Source of the DNA: ATZT02 sp046048135
GTDB taxonomy: Bacteria > Actinomycetota > Actinomycetes > S36-B12 > UBA5976
DNA: 57,905 nt
Assembly (NCBI GenBank): GCA_046048135.1
Contig: JBJOGR010000045.1
Location: 1 to 57,905 of the forward strand
Reading direction: 5' to 3'
Under the pieces are notes generated by a model. It worked only from the letters and a program-made list of their open reading frames with translations, ran no database searches and had not been told where the DNA came from. Position 1 is the first letter of the stretch. Each line of letters opens with the position of its first letter. Of this stretch, positions 1 through 8,774 are shown in pieces. The position numbers and the translations under genes were made by a program.

Positions 1-1326
1 GATGAAGAGTATGAAAACTTATTATTAGTCATTAGAGGAAAACTAAATAAAAATTCTAAAAAAATTATTTCTGTAGATTCGCGATTAAAAGAAACCTCCG
101 ATAGAAAAGACATCAAAGAAATTGTCAAAGCTGGTGTTTCCAGTGCAGATCATATGTTAAGAATTAAGCCGTGGTCTGCAGTTATTGAAAATGGAAAAGA
201 TGAAAAATCTATTTCTGATTCGATAAATAATTACAGAACTACCTATGAAAAATATTTTGAAACTAATAAAAATCTGTTACCTAAAGGCTATTCAATGCAT
301 GATTCAAACCCTAGAGTTTTACTTGCTCCAGGGATTGGCGCATTAACAGTTGGATTAAGTAAATCTGAATGCAAAATGTATGCCGATATTTCTTTTCATA
401 CTCATAAAACTGCCGCAATGGCAAAGGATTCTTTTGAAAATGTAGAAGCATTGCCTGATTCAGAAATTTTTGGGTTTGATTATTGGCCAATGGAGCTTTA
501 TAAATTAGCAAGTAGACCTGCACCTAAAAAGTTTGCTGGACATGTATTTATTGTTACTGGCGCTGGAAGTGGAATTGGTAGAGGAATTGCTTTAGAACTT
601 GCTAAACAAGGAGCAAGTTTAGTTTTAGCAGATCTTGATTCAAATGGATTATCAGTCGTTGAAAATGAAATCCAGAAGCAAAAAGGATCAAAACCTCAAA
701 TAATTCAAGGCGATCAATCAGATGAAAGTGTTGTAAAACAAACTGTTTCTGAGGCAATCAAAAACTTTGGCGGGATAGATGGAGTGGTCTTTAGTGCCGG
801 AATTGCAGTTACAGATAATTTGCAAGACCTAACAATTGAAAAATGGAATAAAGGAATAAGTGTTAATTTAACAAGCGCATTTTTACTTACTAAATATGCA
901 ATGAAGGCATTAGCAAAACAAAATTCTGGTGGTTCACTTGTTTATATTGCTAGTAAAAATGCTTTTTCACCTGGAATTGGTTTTGGTGGTTATTCAGTCA
1001 CTAAAGCTGCAATGATTCAACTAATGCGAATGGCTGCAATAGAAGGTGGATCTCTACAAATTAGATCAAATGCAATTAATCCAGATGCAATTTTTGATAA
1101 CAGCAAATTATGGGAAGGGGGAATCAGAGAAGAAAGAGCTAGGGCACATGGCATAAAACCTGAAGAATTAGAAGATTTTTATGCCAAAAGAAATATTTTA
1201 AAATCACATGTCTCATCAATAGATGTAGCAAACATGACTAGTTTCTTATTGTCTGATGATTCCGCCAAAACAACAGGCTCGGTCATTGCCGTCGACGGCG
1301 GAGTGGCTGCTGCATTTCCGCGCTAA
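1..1326 (+). CDS. Aldolase/short-chain dehydrogenase fusion, 3' part (5' end outside window)
   Basis: The reading frame is open from base 1, so this is the C-terminal 441 residues of a longer protein; the ATG at 154 is internal. The last ~260 residues are an SDR domain: Rossmann motif TGAGSGIG (near base 553), a serine-containing strand before the active site, and the YSVTK catalytic Tyr/Lys pair (near base 990). The piece before it (SADHMLRIKPW and following) matches the linker after the class II aldolase domain in bifunctional rhamnulose-1-phosphate aldolase/lactaldehyde dehydrogenase-type proteins. Such enzymes split a ketose 1-phosphate into DHAP plus an aldehyde, and the SDR half oxidises or reduces the aldehyde. 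Upstream of a sugar importer and mtnK, it could cleave methylthioribulose-1-P or deoxyribulose-1-P. That substrate is inference; family membership is firm. Confidence 0.85.
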   Translation, partial: DEEYENLLLVIRGKLNKNSKKIISVDSRLKETSDRKDIKEIVKAGVSSADHMLRIKPWSAVIENGKDEKSISDSINNYRTTYEKYFETNKNLLPKGYSMHDSNPRVLLAPGIGALTVGLSKSECKMYADISFHTHKTAAMAKDSFENVEALPDSEIFGFDYWPMELYKLASRPAPKKFAGHVFIVTGAGSGIGRGIALELAKQGASLVLADLDSNGLSVVENEIQKQKGSKPQIIQGDQSDESVVKQTVSEAIKNFGGIDGVVFSAGIAVTDNLQDLTIEKWNKGISVNLTSAFLLTKYAMKALAKQNSGGSLVYIASKNAFSPGIGFGGYSVTKAAMIQLMRMAAIEGGSLQIRSNAINPDAIFDNSKLWEGGIREERARAHGIKPEELEDFYAKRNILKSHVSSIDVANMTSFLLSDDSAKTTGSVIAVDGGVAAAFPR

Positions 1327-1341
1327 ACGGAAATGAAAACA

Positions 1342-1367
1342 AACGAATAAATACAAATTTATTCGTT
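1342..1367 (+). repeat. Intercistronic stem-loop before the binding-protein gene
   Basis: A perfect 11-bp inverted repeat (AACGAATAAAT / ATTTATTCGTT) with a 4-nt ACAA loop lies between the dehydrogenase stop and the strong ribosome site (AAGGAGAAGG) of the binding protein. No U-tract follows, so it is not a classical terminator. It may mark an RNA-processing or stability boundary that raises expression of the binding protein, or it may be a DNA operator. Confidence 0.6.
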
Positions 1368-1383
1368 AAAAGAAGGAGAAGGA

Positions 1384-2484
1384 ATGGTAAGAAATAAAAG
1401 CAAAGCTTTGGCTGGTATTTCAGTCGTTGCTGCTTTACTTCTTGCTGCATGTGCACAAAGTGGTAGCGATACCTCTGCACCAGCAGCTGAAGAAGGAACT
1501 GTTGAAGAAGCAACTGCAACTAAGCCTGCACCATTTGATGCTGGCCCAGTAAAAATTGCAATTGTTCAAAACAGTGGCGCCGGAGATTACTTCCAACAAT
1601 GGACAAACGGTGCTAATCAACAAGCTGAAGCAATCGGATTTGAAGTTCAAATTTACGATGCTCAAGCAGATAACGCAAAACAAGCAACAGATATGGAAAC
1701 AGCTATTGCTTCTGGAGTAGCAGGAATCATTGTTGACCACGGTCAAAAAGACACCATGTGTCCATTGATTAAAAAAGCAACAGATGCAGGAATTCCAGTA
1801 GTTGTTTATGACGTTGTTGTAAATGATTGCGCGCCAGATGCTGTTCAAACACAACAAAGTGATGCATCACTTGCACAAGCTGTGTTGGATCAAATGGCTG
1901 CAGACTTAGGTAAAGATGCCAAAGTTGGTTACGTAAACGTCTTGGGTATTGCACCGCTGGATCGTCGTCACGTTGTTTGGGAAAAAATTGTTGCAGACAA
2001 CAATTGGACTCAATCATTCTTCGTTGGTAAATTTACCAACGCAGTTGCAACTGACAACGCACAATTAGTTGATGCTGCTCTAAAAGCAAATCCAGATGTC
2101 GTAGGTATTTTTGCTCCTTACGATGAATTGACTAAGGGTACAGTTTCTGCAATTGAACAAAACAATTTACAAGCTTCAATTAGAGCTTATGGAATTGATA
2201 TTTCAAATGCTGATATTGAAATTATGACCAAAGAGGGAAGCCCATGGACTGCAACTGCAGGTACTGATCCAAATGCGATTGGTGCAGCAGTAGTTAGAAA
2301 TATGGCGCTTGAACTTGCTGGTCAACTAGGAACAAAGTCCGTTGATTTTCCAGGTGTACTAATCACTGCTCAATTCCTAAAGGATAATGCAGTAAAGAAC
2401 ATGGTTGATCTACGTGCTGCACTTCCAGAATTAAATCTTGCAGAGGTAAGTTCTGCAGATTGGATTCCAGCAGTTAAGTTCTAG
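1384..2484 (+). CDS. Sugar ABC transporter substrate-binding lipoprotein
   Basis: 366 residues. The N-terminus has a basic start, a hydrophobic stretch and a lipobox (LLAAC, Cys ~23), then an acidic Ala/Thr/Glu linker, so this is a membrane-anchored lipoprotein. The rest is a type I periplasmic-binding-protein fold (Peripla_BP_4, RbsB/RhaS-like) beginning at KIAIVQNSGAGDY near residue 57. Proteins of this family capture pentoses, deoxysugars or autoinducer-2. It opens the transporter part of the operon, with the ATPase and permease directly behind it. The excellent upstream ribosome site AAGGAGAAGG fixes the ATG. The ligand is not readable from sequence; the neighbouring mtnK suggests 5-methylthioribose, 5-deoxyribose or a nucleoside derivative (inference). 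Confidence 0.92.
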   Translation: MVRNKSKALAGISVVAALLLAACAQSGSDTSAPAAEEGTVEEATATKPAPFDAGPVKIAIVQNSGAGDYFQQWTNGANQQAEAIGFEVQIYDAQADNAKQATDMETAIASGVAGIIVDHGQKDTMCPLIKKATDAGIPVVVYDVVVNDCAPDAVQTQQSDASLAQAVLDQMAADLGKDAKVGYVNVLGIAPLDRRHVVWEKIVADNNWTQSFFVGKFTNAVATDNAQLVDAALKANPDVVGIFAPYDELTKGTVSAIEQNNLQASIRAYGIDISNADIEIMTKEGSPWTATAGTDPNAIGAAVVRNMALELAGQLGTKSVDFPGVLITAQFLKDNAVKNMVDLRAALPELNLAEVSSADWIPAVKF

Positions 2485-2515
2485 ATTTAACTAGAAACTA
2501 AGGATAGGTGAGTTG

Positions 2516-4021
2516 ATGGCGACGGCAGTTGAAGTAAGAGATATTTCAATGTCATTTGGTTCAAACCAAGTGTTGACTGGAGTTGATCTTGCAATCAATA
2601 AAGGACAAACCACTGCACTATTAGGTGCAAATGGAGCCGGCAAGTCAACGTTGATAAAAATTTTGTCAGGAGTTTATTCATCCTTTACCGGGCAAATAAT
2701 TATCGATGGACAACTTGTAACCATTGACTCACCTGTCACTGCAAGAGCTTCTGGAATAGAAACTGTTCATCAAAGAATCGATGAAGGAGTAATTCCGGGA
2801 TTAACAGTTGCTGAGAATTTACTATTTGAAAGAATAGTTTCAGGAGATATTAAAAAAACAATTTCTCCAAATGAAGTAATAGATATAGCTAGTGACATAG
2901 CAAAAGCATTAGATTTAAATTGGAATAAAAATATATTAAAAAAAGATGTCTTTGAAATTGGTATTGCCGAACAACAATTATTGATTTTAGCTAGAGCGCT
3001 TTCACGTAAACCAAAATTATTAATTTTAGATGAACCGACATCGGCTCTGTCAGCCTCTGAAAGTCAAAATCTTTTTAAAGTAATTAAGAATTTAGAAAAT
3101 CAAGGAATCGCGATTCTTTACGTTTCACATAAATTGAGTGAGATTGAACAAATTGCTCAAAGATTAGTGGTTATAAGGGATGGAAAAATTAGAAATGAAC
3201 AAAGCGCACCTTTTAGCTGGGAAGTGGCACTAAAAGAAATGTTGGGTCAAGAAACTCTTACAAAAAAGAATGATTTTGAAGTAGTAGAAGGAAAAGAAAC
3301 TTTATTAAAACTTAATAACATAAAACTTTTCAAAGAAAGCGAACCATTAAACGTCGAATTTAAAAAAGGGGAAGTGGCTGGCGTTATAGGTTTACTTGGA
3401 GCCGGCAAAACAGAGCTTGCAAAAATAATTTTTGGCGCAGATAAACCTTTAAGTGGCGAAATGCTTTTGGATGGCAAAAAATATGAACCAAAACATCCTT
3501 CTGAATCCGTTAGCAAAGATATATTTCTAGTTCCAGAAGATCGCGCTGCAGAATCAATGATTTTAGGTTGGAACATAAGTGAAACTTCAACTCTGCCATT
3601 TATGAATAAATTTTCTAGAAGGGGAGTAATAAACAAATTAAGTGAACTTGCAAGAGGTAAAAAGCTAGTTGAAGATTTAAACGTAGTTACTACCTCTCAT
3701 ATTGCATCGGTTGATTCACTTTCTGGCGGAAATCAACAAAAAGTTGTTGTTGGTCGATGGTTACAAGAATCACCAAAAATGATGATGCTAGATGAACCTT
3801 TTAGAGGTGTAGACATTGGAGCAAGAAGAGATATTTCAAAAAGAGTAAGACATCTTGCAGCAAATGACGTCGCAGTCTTAGTTCTAGCATCAGACGTAGA
3901 TGAAATACTAGAAGTTGCTGATCGAATTATTGTATTAGTTGAAGGAAAAATAGTTCTTGATGTAAGTTCAACAAACACATCAAAAGATAAAATAGTTAAC
4001 AAAATGTCGGAGGTGGCATAA
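2516..4021 (+). CDS. Sugar ABC transporter ATP-binding protein (two ATPase domains)
   Basis: About 501 residues, the usual length for RbsA/MglA/RhaT-type tandem ATPases that energise uptake of pentoses and related sugars. Domain 1 has Walker A GANGAGKST and Walker B LLILDEPTSAL. Its signature is degenerate (IGIAEQQ), as is common in this family. Domain 2 has the relaxed Walker A GLLGAGKTE, a canonical signature LSGGNQQ, and Walker B MMMLDEP. The start could be TTG 2513 or ATG 2516; I prefer ATG, with AGGTGAG just upstream. Its stop abuts the permease ATG. Membership is certain; substrate is set by the binding protein. Confidence 0.92.
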   Translation: MATAVEVRDISMSFGSNQVLTGVDLAINKGQTTALLGANGAGKSTLIKILSGVYSSFTGQIIIDGQLVTIDSPVTARASGIETVHQRIDEGVIPGLTVAENLLFERIVSGDIKKTISPNEVIDIASDIAKALDLNWNKNILKKDVFEIGIAEQQLLILARALSRKPKLLILDEPTSALSASESQNLFKVIKNLENQGIAILYVSHKLSEIEQIAQRLVVIRDGKIRNEQSAPFSWEVALKEMLGQETLTKKNDFEVVEGKETLLKLNNIKLFKESEPLNVEFKKGEVAGVIGLLGAGKTELAKIIFGADKPLSGEMLLDGKKYEPKHPSESVSKDIFLVPEDRAAESMILGWNISETSTLPFMNKFSRRGVINKLSELARGKKLVEDLNVVTTSHIASVDSLSGGNQQKVVVGRWLQESPKMMMLDEPFRGVDIGARRDISKRVRHLAANDVAVLVLASDVDEILEVADRIIVLVEGKIVLDVSSTNTSKDKIVNKMSEVA

Positions 4022-5050
4022 ATGTCAGTAGGTATAACCAAAGAAGGTCAAGGTTTTGACATTAGAGAATTTGTTGTCAAATATGGATTTATTGTTGTAA
4101 CAGTGTCGTTATTTCTATGGTTTGCCTTAACAGAGCCATCTTTTCGAATGCAATCAACTTTATTTTCAATGCTTAAATTTACCTCTGTTGTTGCGATTAC
4201 TGGTTTAGGTGTGACCTTAACGATGGTGGTTGGAGGATTGGATTTATCTGTTGGTTCAGTTGCTGGACTTTCAGTAACACTTTCAGCTATGACAATGGTT
4301 ATTTATGCCCAAACAGGTGGGGTAGCTTTGTTTGTAGTTTTATTAGGTGGCGCTTTAGTTGGTTTATTCAACGCGTTTTTAATTGTAGTTCTAAAAATTC
4401 CAGACCTATTAGCAACATTGGCAACCATGTTTACAATTATGGGATTAAAACTTGTTCCAGTTGATGGTCAATCTGTTTCTTCTGGATTAATTTTAAGAGA
4501 TGGAAGTGTTGCACCTGGAAAATTTACTCCGGGATTTTTACTAATTGATAGAGCATACATTGGGCCAGTACCTCTGCCAGTCGCAATATTTTTTATTTTG
4601 GCATTTGTTGTGTGGTTCTTTTTAACTAGAACGCGTTGGGGCAGAGTTATGTATGCAATTGGATCAAATCCAGAAGCAGCAAGGCTTGCAGGTGTAAGGG
4701 TAAAGAGATACCGTGCATTTGCATACGTCATGTCTGGTGTATTTGCCTCAATTGGTGGATTAATTTTGTCTTCTCGAATTGGTCAAGGAGATATAAGTGC
4801 GGGAAATTCGTTACTTCTTGATGCAGTAGCTGTTGCTTTAGTAGGAACCTCTGTTCTGGGAATTGCAAAACCTAATGCATGGGGCACAATTCTTGGTGCA
4901 GTTTTGATTGGAATAGTAATTACTGGTTTAACGATTAAAGGTTTTCCATATTACGCGCAAGATGTAGTAAAAGGATTAGTTTTATTGACGGCTTTAATTT
5001 TTTCATTTACTTTGTCCCGTAAGAAATCTAAATTCGTACCAGCTGTGTAA
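4022..5050 (+). CDS. Sugar ABC transporter permease
   Basis: 342 residues with about nine hydrophobic segments, matching the BPD_transp_2 (RbsC/RhaP/XylH) permease family. Family motifs include GGLDLSVGSVAGLS near residue 74 and YAIGSNPEAARLAGV near residue 210, the cytoplasmic loop that contacts the ATPase. Only one permease gene is present, so the channel is probably a homodimer. The start ATG directly follows the ATPase stop (TAA at 4019-4021) and mtnK begins 10 nt downstream. This tight packing indicates one transcript for import and phosphorylation. Confidence 0.92.
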   Translation: MSVGITKEGQGFDIREFVVKYGFIVVTVSLFLWFALTEPSFRMQSTLFSMLKFTSVVAITGLGVTLTMVVGGLDLSVGSVAGLSVTLSAMTMVIYAQTGGVALFVVLLGGALVGLFNAFLIVVLKIPDLLATLATMFTIMGLKLVPVDGQSVSSGLILRDGSVAPGKFTPGFLLIDRAYIGPVPLPVAIFFILAFVVWFFLTRTRWGRVMYAIGSNPEAARLAGVRVKRYRAFAYVMSGVFASIGGLILSSRIGQGDISAGNSLLLDAVAVALVGTSVLGIAKPNAWGTILGAVLIGIVITGLTIKGFPYYAQDVVKGLVLLTALIFSFTLSRKKSKFVPAV

Positions 5051-5060
5051 AGGATAAATA

Positions 5061-6287
5061 ATGGCAAAAGATTATGAATTTTTAGATAAAGAAAACATTT
5101 CAAGCTATTTAAATAGTAAATCGGTTTTCAAGAATTTAATTGATGCTAATAATATTGTGGAATTTAATGAAGTTGGAGATGGAAACTTAAATCTAGTTTT
5201 CATTCTAAAAGATTCAAAAGGAAAAGGAGTTGTGCTTAAACAGGCGCTTCCTTACGTAAGATTAGTTGGACCAGATTGGCCTATGACTCCTAGTCGAGCA
5301 AAAATTGAATCCGAAACAACTATTATTCATTCAAAATTTGCTAAAGATTTAGTACCAGAAATTTATGATTTTGATGAAGACCGTTTCATAATTGCGATGG
5401 AAGATCTTTCTGACCATAGAGTTTGGCGCGGAGCTTTAAATGAAGGTTTGCGCTATGAAGGTGTTGCAAAACCATTAGGAGAGTATGTCGCTAAAACTGC
5501 ATTTGGAACTTCAATATTTGGTTTAGGGCATGAAAAGCATAAGCAAGAAATTGCAAGAGCAATAAATCCTGAGCTTTGTCTTATCACTGAAGACTTGGTT
5601 TTTACAGAACCATATTTTGATAATGGCAGAAATTCTGTCTTGGAGCAAAACAAAAAAGATGCTCAAGAATTAGCAGATGATAAGGATATGGTTAGAGAAA
5701 TTGGATTGCTGAAATATAAATTCATGACTTGTGCGGAGAGTTTAATTCACGGAGATCTTCATACTGGATCTGTAATGATTAAAGGCAATGATAAAGAGCA
5801 AGCGATTAGTGTAAAGGCAATTGATTGTGAATTTGCATTCTATGGACCATTAGGCTTTGATTTAGGTGCATTAATTGCAAATTACACAATCGCAGCGGCT
5901 AGAGCTCGAGCTCTTGGCAATGTTGATCAAATGAAATGGCTTTTGTCTTTGGCAGAACAGACTTGGGAAGGTTTCGAAACAACCTTTAGAGATTTATGGC
6001 CTAATAGAGTAGATAAAAGAGTGTTTAATGAAGAGATGTTTGAAAATTTAATGCAAACTTGGAGATCAGATGCTCAAGGTTACGCCGGGGCCAAGATGGC
6101 AAGAAGAATAGTTGGTTTAGCAAAAACATCCGATATTGAAACTTTGGAGCCAAACTTAAGAGAAGGTGCTGCGCGTGCTGTGCTACAAATGGCACGACTT
6201 TCTACAAAAGAAAGAAATTTGGGTAAATCTTGGAAGAATATTGCTCAACAATTTGAAACTATTATCGAAAAAACCGTAACAAAATAA
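5061..6287 (+). CDS. mtnK: S-methyl-5-thioribose kinase
   Basis: 408 residues, typical MtnK length. MtnK phosphorylates 5-methylthioribose (MTR) at C1 in salvage of methylthioadenosine, the by-product of polyamine and homoserine-lactone synthesis. Family signatures are clear: EVGDGNLNLVF near residue 36, MEDLSDHRVWR near 113, the catalytic loop HGDLHTGS at about 230, and the metal-binding segment DCEFAFYGPLGFDLGA at about 255. It is co-directional with the ABC importer 10 nt upstream, so MTR may be imported rather than made inside. Close relatives also accept 5-deoxyribose, so that substrate stays open. The isomerase MtnA that should follow is not in this window; the operon begins before base 1. 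Confidence 0.92.
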   Translation: MAKDYEFLDKENISSYLNSKSVFKNLIDANNIVEFNEVGDGNLNLVFILKDSKGKGVVLKQALPYVRLVGPDWPMTPSRAKIESETTIIHSKFAKDLVPEIYDFDEDRFIIAMEDLSDHRVWRGALNEGLRYEGVAKPLGEYVAKTAFGTSIFGLGHEKHKQEIARAINPELCLITEDLVFTEPYFDNGRNSVLEQNKKDAQELADDKDMVREIGLLKYKFMTCAESLIHGDLHTGSVMIKGNDKEQAISVKAIDCEFAFYGPLGFDLGALIANYTIAAARARALGNVDQMKWLLSLAEQTWEGFETTFRDLWPNRVDKRVFNEEMFENLMQTWRSDAQGYAGAKMARRIVGLAKTSDIETLEPNLREGAARAVLQMARLSTKERNLGKSWKNIAQQFETIIEKTVTK

Positions 6288-6295
6288 GGAAAAAC

Positions 6296-6655
6296 ATGAA
6301 AACTCCCAGAGAAATTGCCGAATCATACTGGAATGCTGAGTGCTCAAGAGACACTGAAGCAGTACTTACCCATTATCACCCGGATGCAACTTTTTGTCCT
6401 CCAGGCCAAATTTTGAAAGGTCACGAACAAATTAGAACTTTTTATGATTCATCAGGAGAATCTTTTCCAGGTTTAAAAGTAGAAATCGTTCATGAAGTTA
6501 GAAATGGTGATGAGAGTTGCATTGAGTGGTATGCAACATTGACTGACAAAAAAGGAAACATTTTCAATATCCCAGGTGTAAACGTAATTAAAGTTAGAGA
6601 TGGAAAATTTGAATCAGTTCATGCTTATTTTGATCCAACTGTTTTGAATTCCTAA
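6296..6655 (+). CDS. NTF2-like (SnoaL-type) small protein
   Basis: 119 residues with the cone-shaped NTF2/SnoaL pattern: an N-terminal helix (PREIAESYWNAECSRD), then HYHPDATFCPPG, a middle strand region with SCIEWYATLTDKKG, and a final VHAYFDP strand. Such folds serve as isomerases, dehydratases or ligand-binding proteins, so no reaction can be assigned. It begins 8 nt after mtnK and closes the operon, which hints at a step on the phosphosugar or on the released thio-aldehyde. Its TAA overlaps the stop of the convergent RuBisCO-like gene by 4 nt. Confidence 0.8.
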   Translation: MKTPREIAESYWNAECSRDTEAVLTHYHPDATFCPPGQILKGHEQIRTFYDSSGESFPGLKVEIVHEVRNGDESCIEWYATLTDKKGNIFNIPGVNVIKVRDGKFESVHAYFDPTVLNS

Positions 6656-7755
6656 ACCTCGTAACTCTCAACGTATTTTCTTAATTTTGAAGCATTTTCC
6701 AGTAAATTGCCTCTATGTAATGCGCCACCAATTAAGAGAACCGTGTCATTTCCGAAGAATTTAACAATCTCATCAATTCTTTCCAAAGTCATACCTCCAC
6801 CAGGACTTGGAAATATTGTTTTTAAATTACCAAAATTAATTTTACAGTGATTTGAAATTTTTAAACATTCTTCTTTAGTTAAACTAAATCTTCCTCCATA
6901 GTTTGGAAAAACCGTAATATCTGAACCACCTAATCGCATCAATTTAGCTAAAACAATTTCATGATTTATTCCATGATTTGGATTCATAAATAATGAACCA
7001 AGCATCGAAGGGTGACTCATTATAGGTAAATTAATTTCATCTGAATCTGCAATATTTCGCATCGCATCAAAACTTGAAACACCCGGTAACACCATTAGAG
7101 CACCTGCTCCCAATTTTCTTGCTTCAGCAGCTTTTTCAAATATTTGATTTGAGGGCAGGTTAACACTTGGTGCGTAAACTGAATTCCGATTAAATTTAAC
7201 GTTTGCATTATTGACGGCATCTGAAATTATTTTCGCTCTTTCATTCCAATTCGCCCAAGGCTGATTTGCCAAACTGTGATCATCTTTGATCAAATCAATT
7301 CCAGATTCAACCATTATTGATGCAATATTTGCTAGTTCTTTAGCACTTAAACCCATGGGCTTTAGTGCTGTTGCCAAAATAGGTCTTGATTTAGCTTTAA
7401 ATAACTTTCTGATTCCTTCTATACCAAAACGGGGCCCATTAAATTTATTTAAAAATATCTCATCAATTTGAATATCCGTAATTCGTACTTCTGGAAACAT
7501 TGAAACATTTCCCCAAAGTACATTTAAAAATTGGGGAATTTCATAACCTGTTGTGTCAAGATTAAAAGAAATCTTAACTTCAGATCTTTTGTCGTTTAAT
7601 TTTTTACTCGAAATAAAGTGAGCAACTACATCATTTTGAATCCAAGAGGGAGCAAGATCAAAGGGAAATTCTATAGTTTGTTCGACCCTGATCGCATCTA
7701 CTATTTCTTTTTCATGACTTGAATTAATTTCATACGTAACTTCAAAATTCGGCAT
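6652..7755 (-). CDS. RuBisCO-like protein (form IV)
   Basis: 367 residues, shorter than true RuBisCO large subunits (~460-475), in the compact range of form IV proteins. It has the N-terminal alpha/beta domain (VTYEI start; PQFLNVLWGN near 74-83) and the TIM barrel. By eye alignment: K132 in ALKPMG keeps the Lys175 equivalent, but Lys177 is Met134. The activation segment is IKDDH (157-160), keeping the carbamylatable Lys and first Asp but with His for Glu204. H248 sits in SHPSM; the loop-6 region reads FPNYGGRF and lacks the Lys334 loop; phosphate-site glycines remain (SPGGG 317-321, IGGALHRG 342-349). Carboxylase activity is therefore not expected. Relatives include the methylthioribulose-1-P isomerase of Rhodospirillum rubrum and apionate-pathway RLPs. 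It starts 5 nt after the transketolase gene. Confidence 0.93.
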   Translation of the reverse strand: MPNFEVTYEINSSHEKEIVDAIRVEQTIEFPFDLAPSWIQNDVVAHFISSKKLNDKRSEVKISFNLDTTGYEIPQFLNVLWGNVSMFPEVRITDIQIDEIFLNKFNGPRFGIEGIRKLFKAKSRPILATALKPMGLSAKELANIASIMVESGIDLIKDDHSLANQPWANWNERAKIISDAVNNANVKFNRNSVYAPSVNLPSNQIFEKAAEARKLGAGALMVLPGVSSFDAMRNIADSDEINLPIMSHPSMLGSLFMNPNHGINHEIVLAKLMRLGGSDITVFPNYGGRFSLTKEECLKISNHCKINFGNLKTIFPSPGGGMTLERIDEIVKFFGNDTVLLIGGALHRGNLLENASKLRKYVESYEV

Positions 7756-7760
7756 TACGT

Positions 7761-8774
7761 TTATAGCGCCTCTGCTTTGGCAGTGCTGTGGACATCAATC
7801 TCTCTGGAAAGCTCTAAATCTTTTTCAGATATATCTAGTTGTTTTTCAATTAGTGCTTCTATTGTTGAAATTAATCTTCTTGCTCCTAAATCATACTTAT
7901 TTAATAAATATTTCAAAGAAGCCCCATGGGCATAAGTATCATTAAGTCCAATTCGAACCAGTTTTTTTCCGATTCCTTCATCTGCCATTATTTCTGATAC
8001 TGCTGTTCCAAGTCCACCAACGATAGTGTGGTTTTCCATCGTTATAACGCCATGCTTTGCAGTTTTTATTGCTTCAATAATTTGTGGATCTGTAAAAGGT
8101 TTTATTGTTGAAACGTGTAAATGTTGAATAGATATACCTTTATTCTTTAGCGCTGGAATTGCTCTTAAAGCTTCTTCGGTTGAAATACCTGATGATATAA
8201 CCGTTACATCAAAACCACTACTTAATATTCTTGCTTTGTTAAACTCCATAACTTCATTTCTTGGAAAAATTCTAGAAATTTCTCCCCGAAGCATGCGAAT
8301 ATAAACTGGACCATCTATTTTATGCGCTACGTCTAACACAGATTCAACTTCTGTGGCATCACCAGTTTCTAAAATTGTCATATTTGGAATTCCACGCATG
8401 ACGTTTATGTCATCGATTGCTTGATGTGTAACTCCACCTGGAGTAGTAATTCCTGGTAAAAATCCCACCATTCGCACAGGAAGATTTGGGTATGCAACAG
8501 ACATTTGTAATTGATCCAGAGGTCTTCTGTAAATAAACACCGCAAAAGTGTGAATCCAAGGCTGGAAACCTTCACGAGCAAGTCCACCAGCAAAGCCCAA
8601 CATATTTTGTTCACCTAATCCAAAAGAAAAAAATCTATCTGGGTAAGTGTCTCTAAATTTTCCAACTTCACATGAACTAGTTAGATCAGCCGATAAGACT
8701 ACAACTTCTGGTTTGTATTTACTCCATTTAACAAAATTTTCGACGTGAGGTCTTTTTACAATTTCATAAGCCAT
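7761..8774 (-). CDS. Transketolase-like protein, C-terminal subunit
   Basis: 337 residues carrying the pyrimidine-binding and C-terminal domains of the transketolase family. The catalytic glutamate is E55 in GLGEQNM; other family marks are RRPLDQL near 83, GGVTHQAIDD near 116, and IPNMTILETGDATE near 132. A GTG at 8783 is in frame, but the ATG at 8774 overlaps the upstream TAA (TAATG) and has the ribosome site AGGTGG at a good distance, so I use it. It must pair with the N-terminal subunit encoded just upstream. Two-gene transketolases are common in sugar catabolic operons, for example apulose-4-phosphate transketolase AptAB. The operon with the RuBisCO-like protein suggests a dedicated catabolic role rather than the pentose phosphate pathway. 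Confidence 0.9.
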   Translation of the reverse strand: MAYEIVKRPHVENFVKWSKYKPEVVVLSADLTSSCEVGKFRDTYPDRFFSFGLGEQNMLGFAGGLAREGFQPWIHTFAVFIYRRPLDQLQMSVAYPNLPVRMVGFLPGITTPGGVTHQAIDDINVMRGIPNMTILETGDATEVESVLDVAHKIDGPVYIRMLRGEISRIFPRNEVMEFNKARILSSGFDVTVISSGISTEEALRAIPALKNKGISIQHLHVSTIKPFTDPQIIEAIKTAKHGVITMENHTIVGGLGTAVSEIMADEGIGKKLVRIGLNDTYAHGASLKYLLNKYDLGARRLISTIEALIEKQLDISEKDLELSREIDVHSTAKAEAL

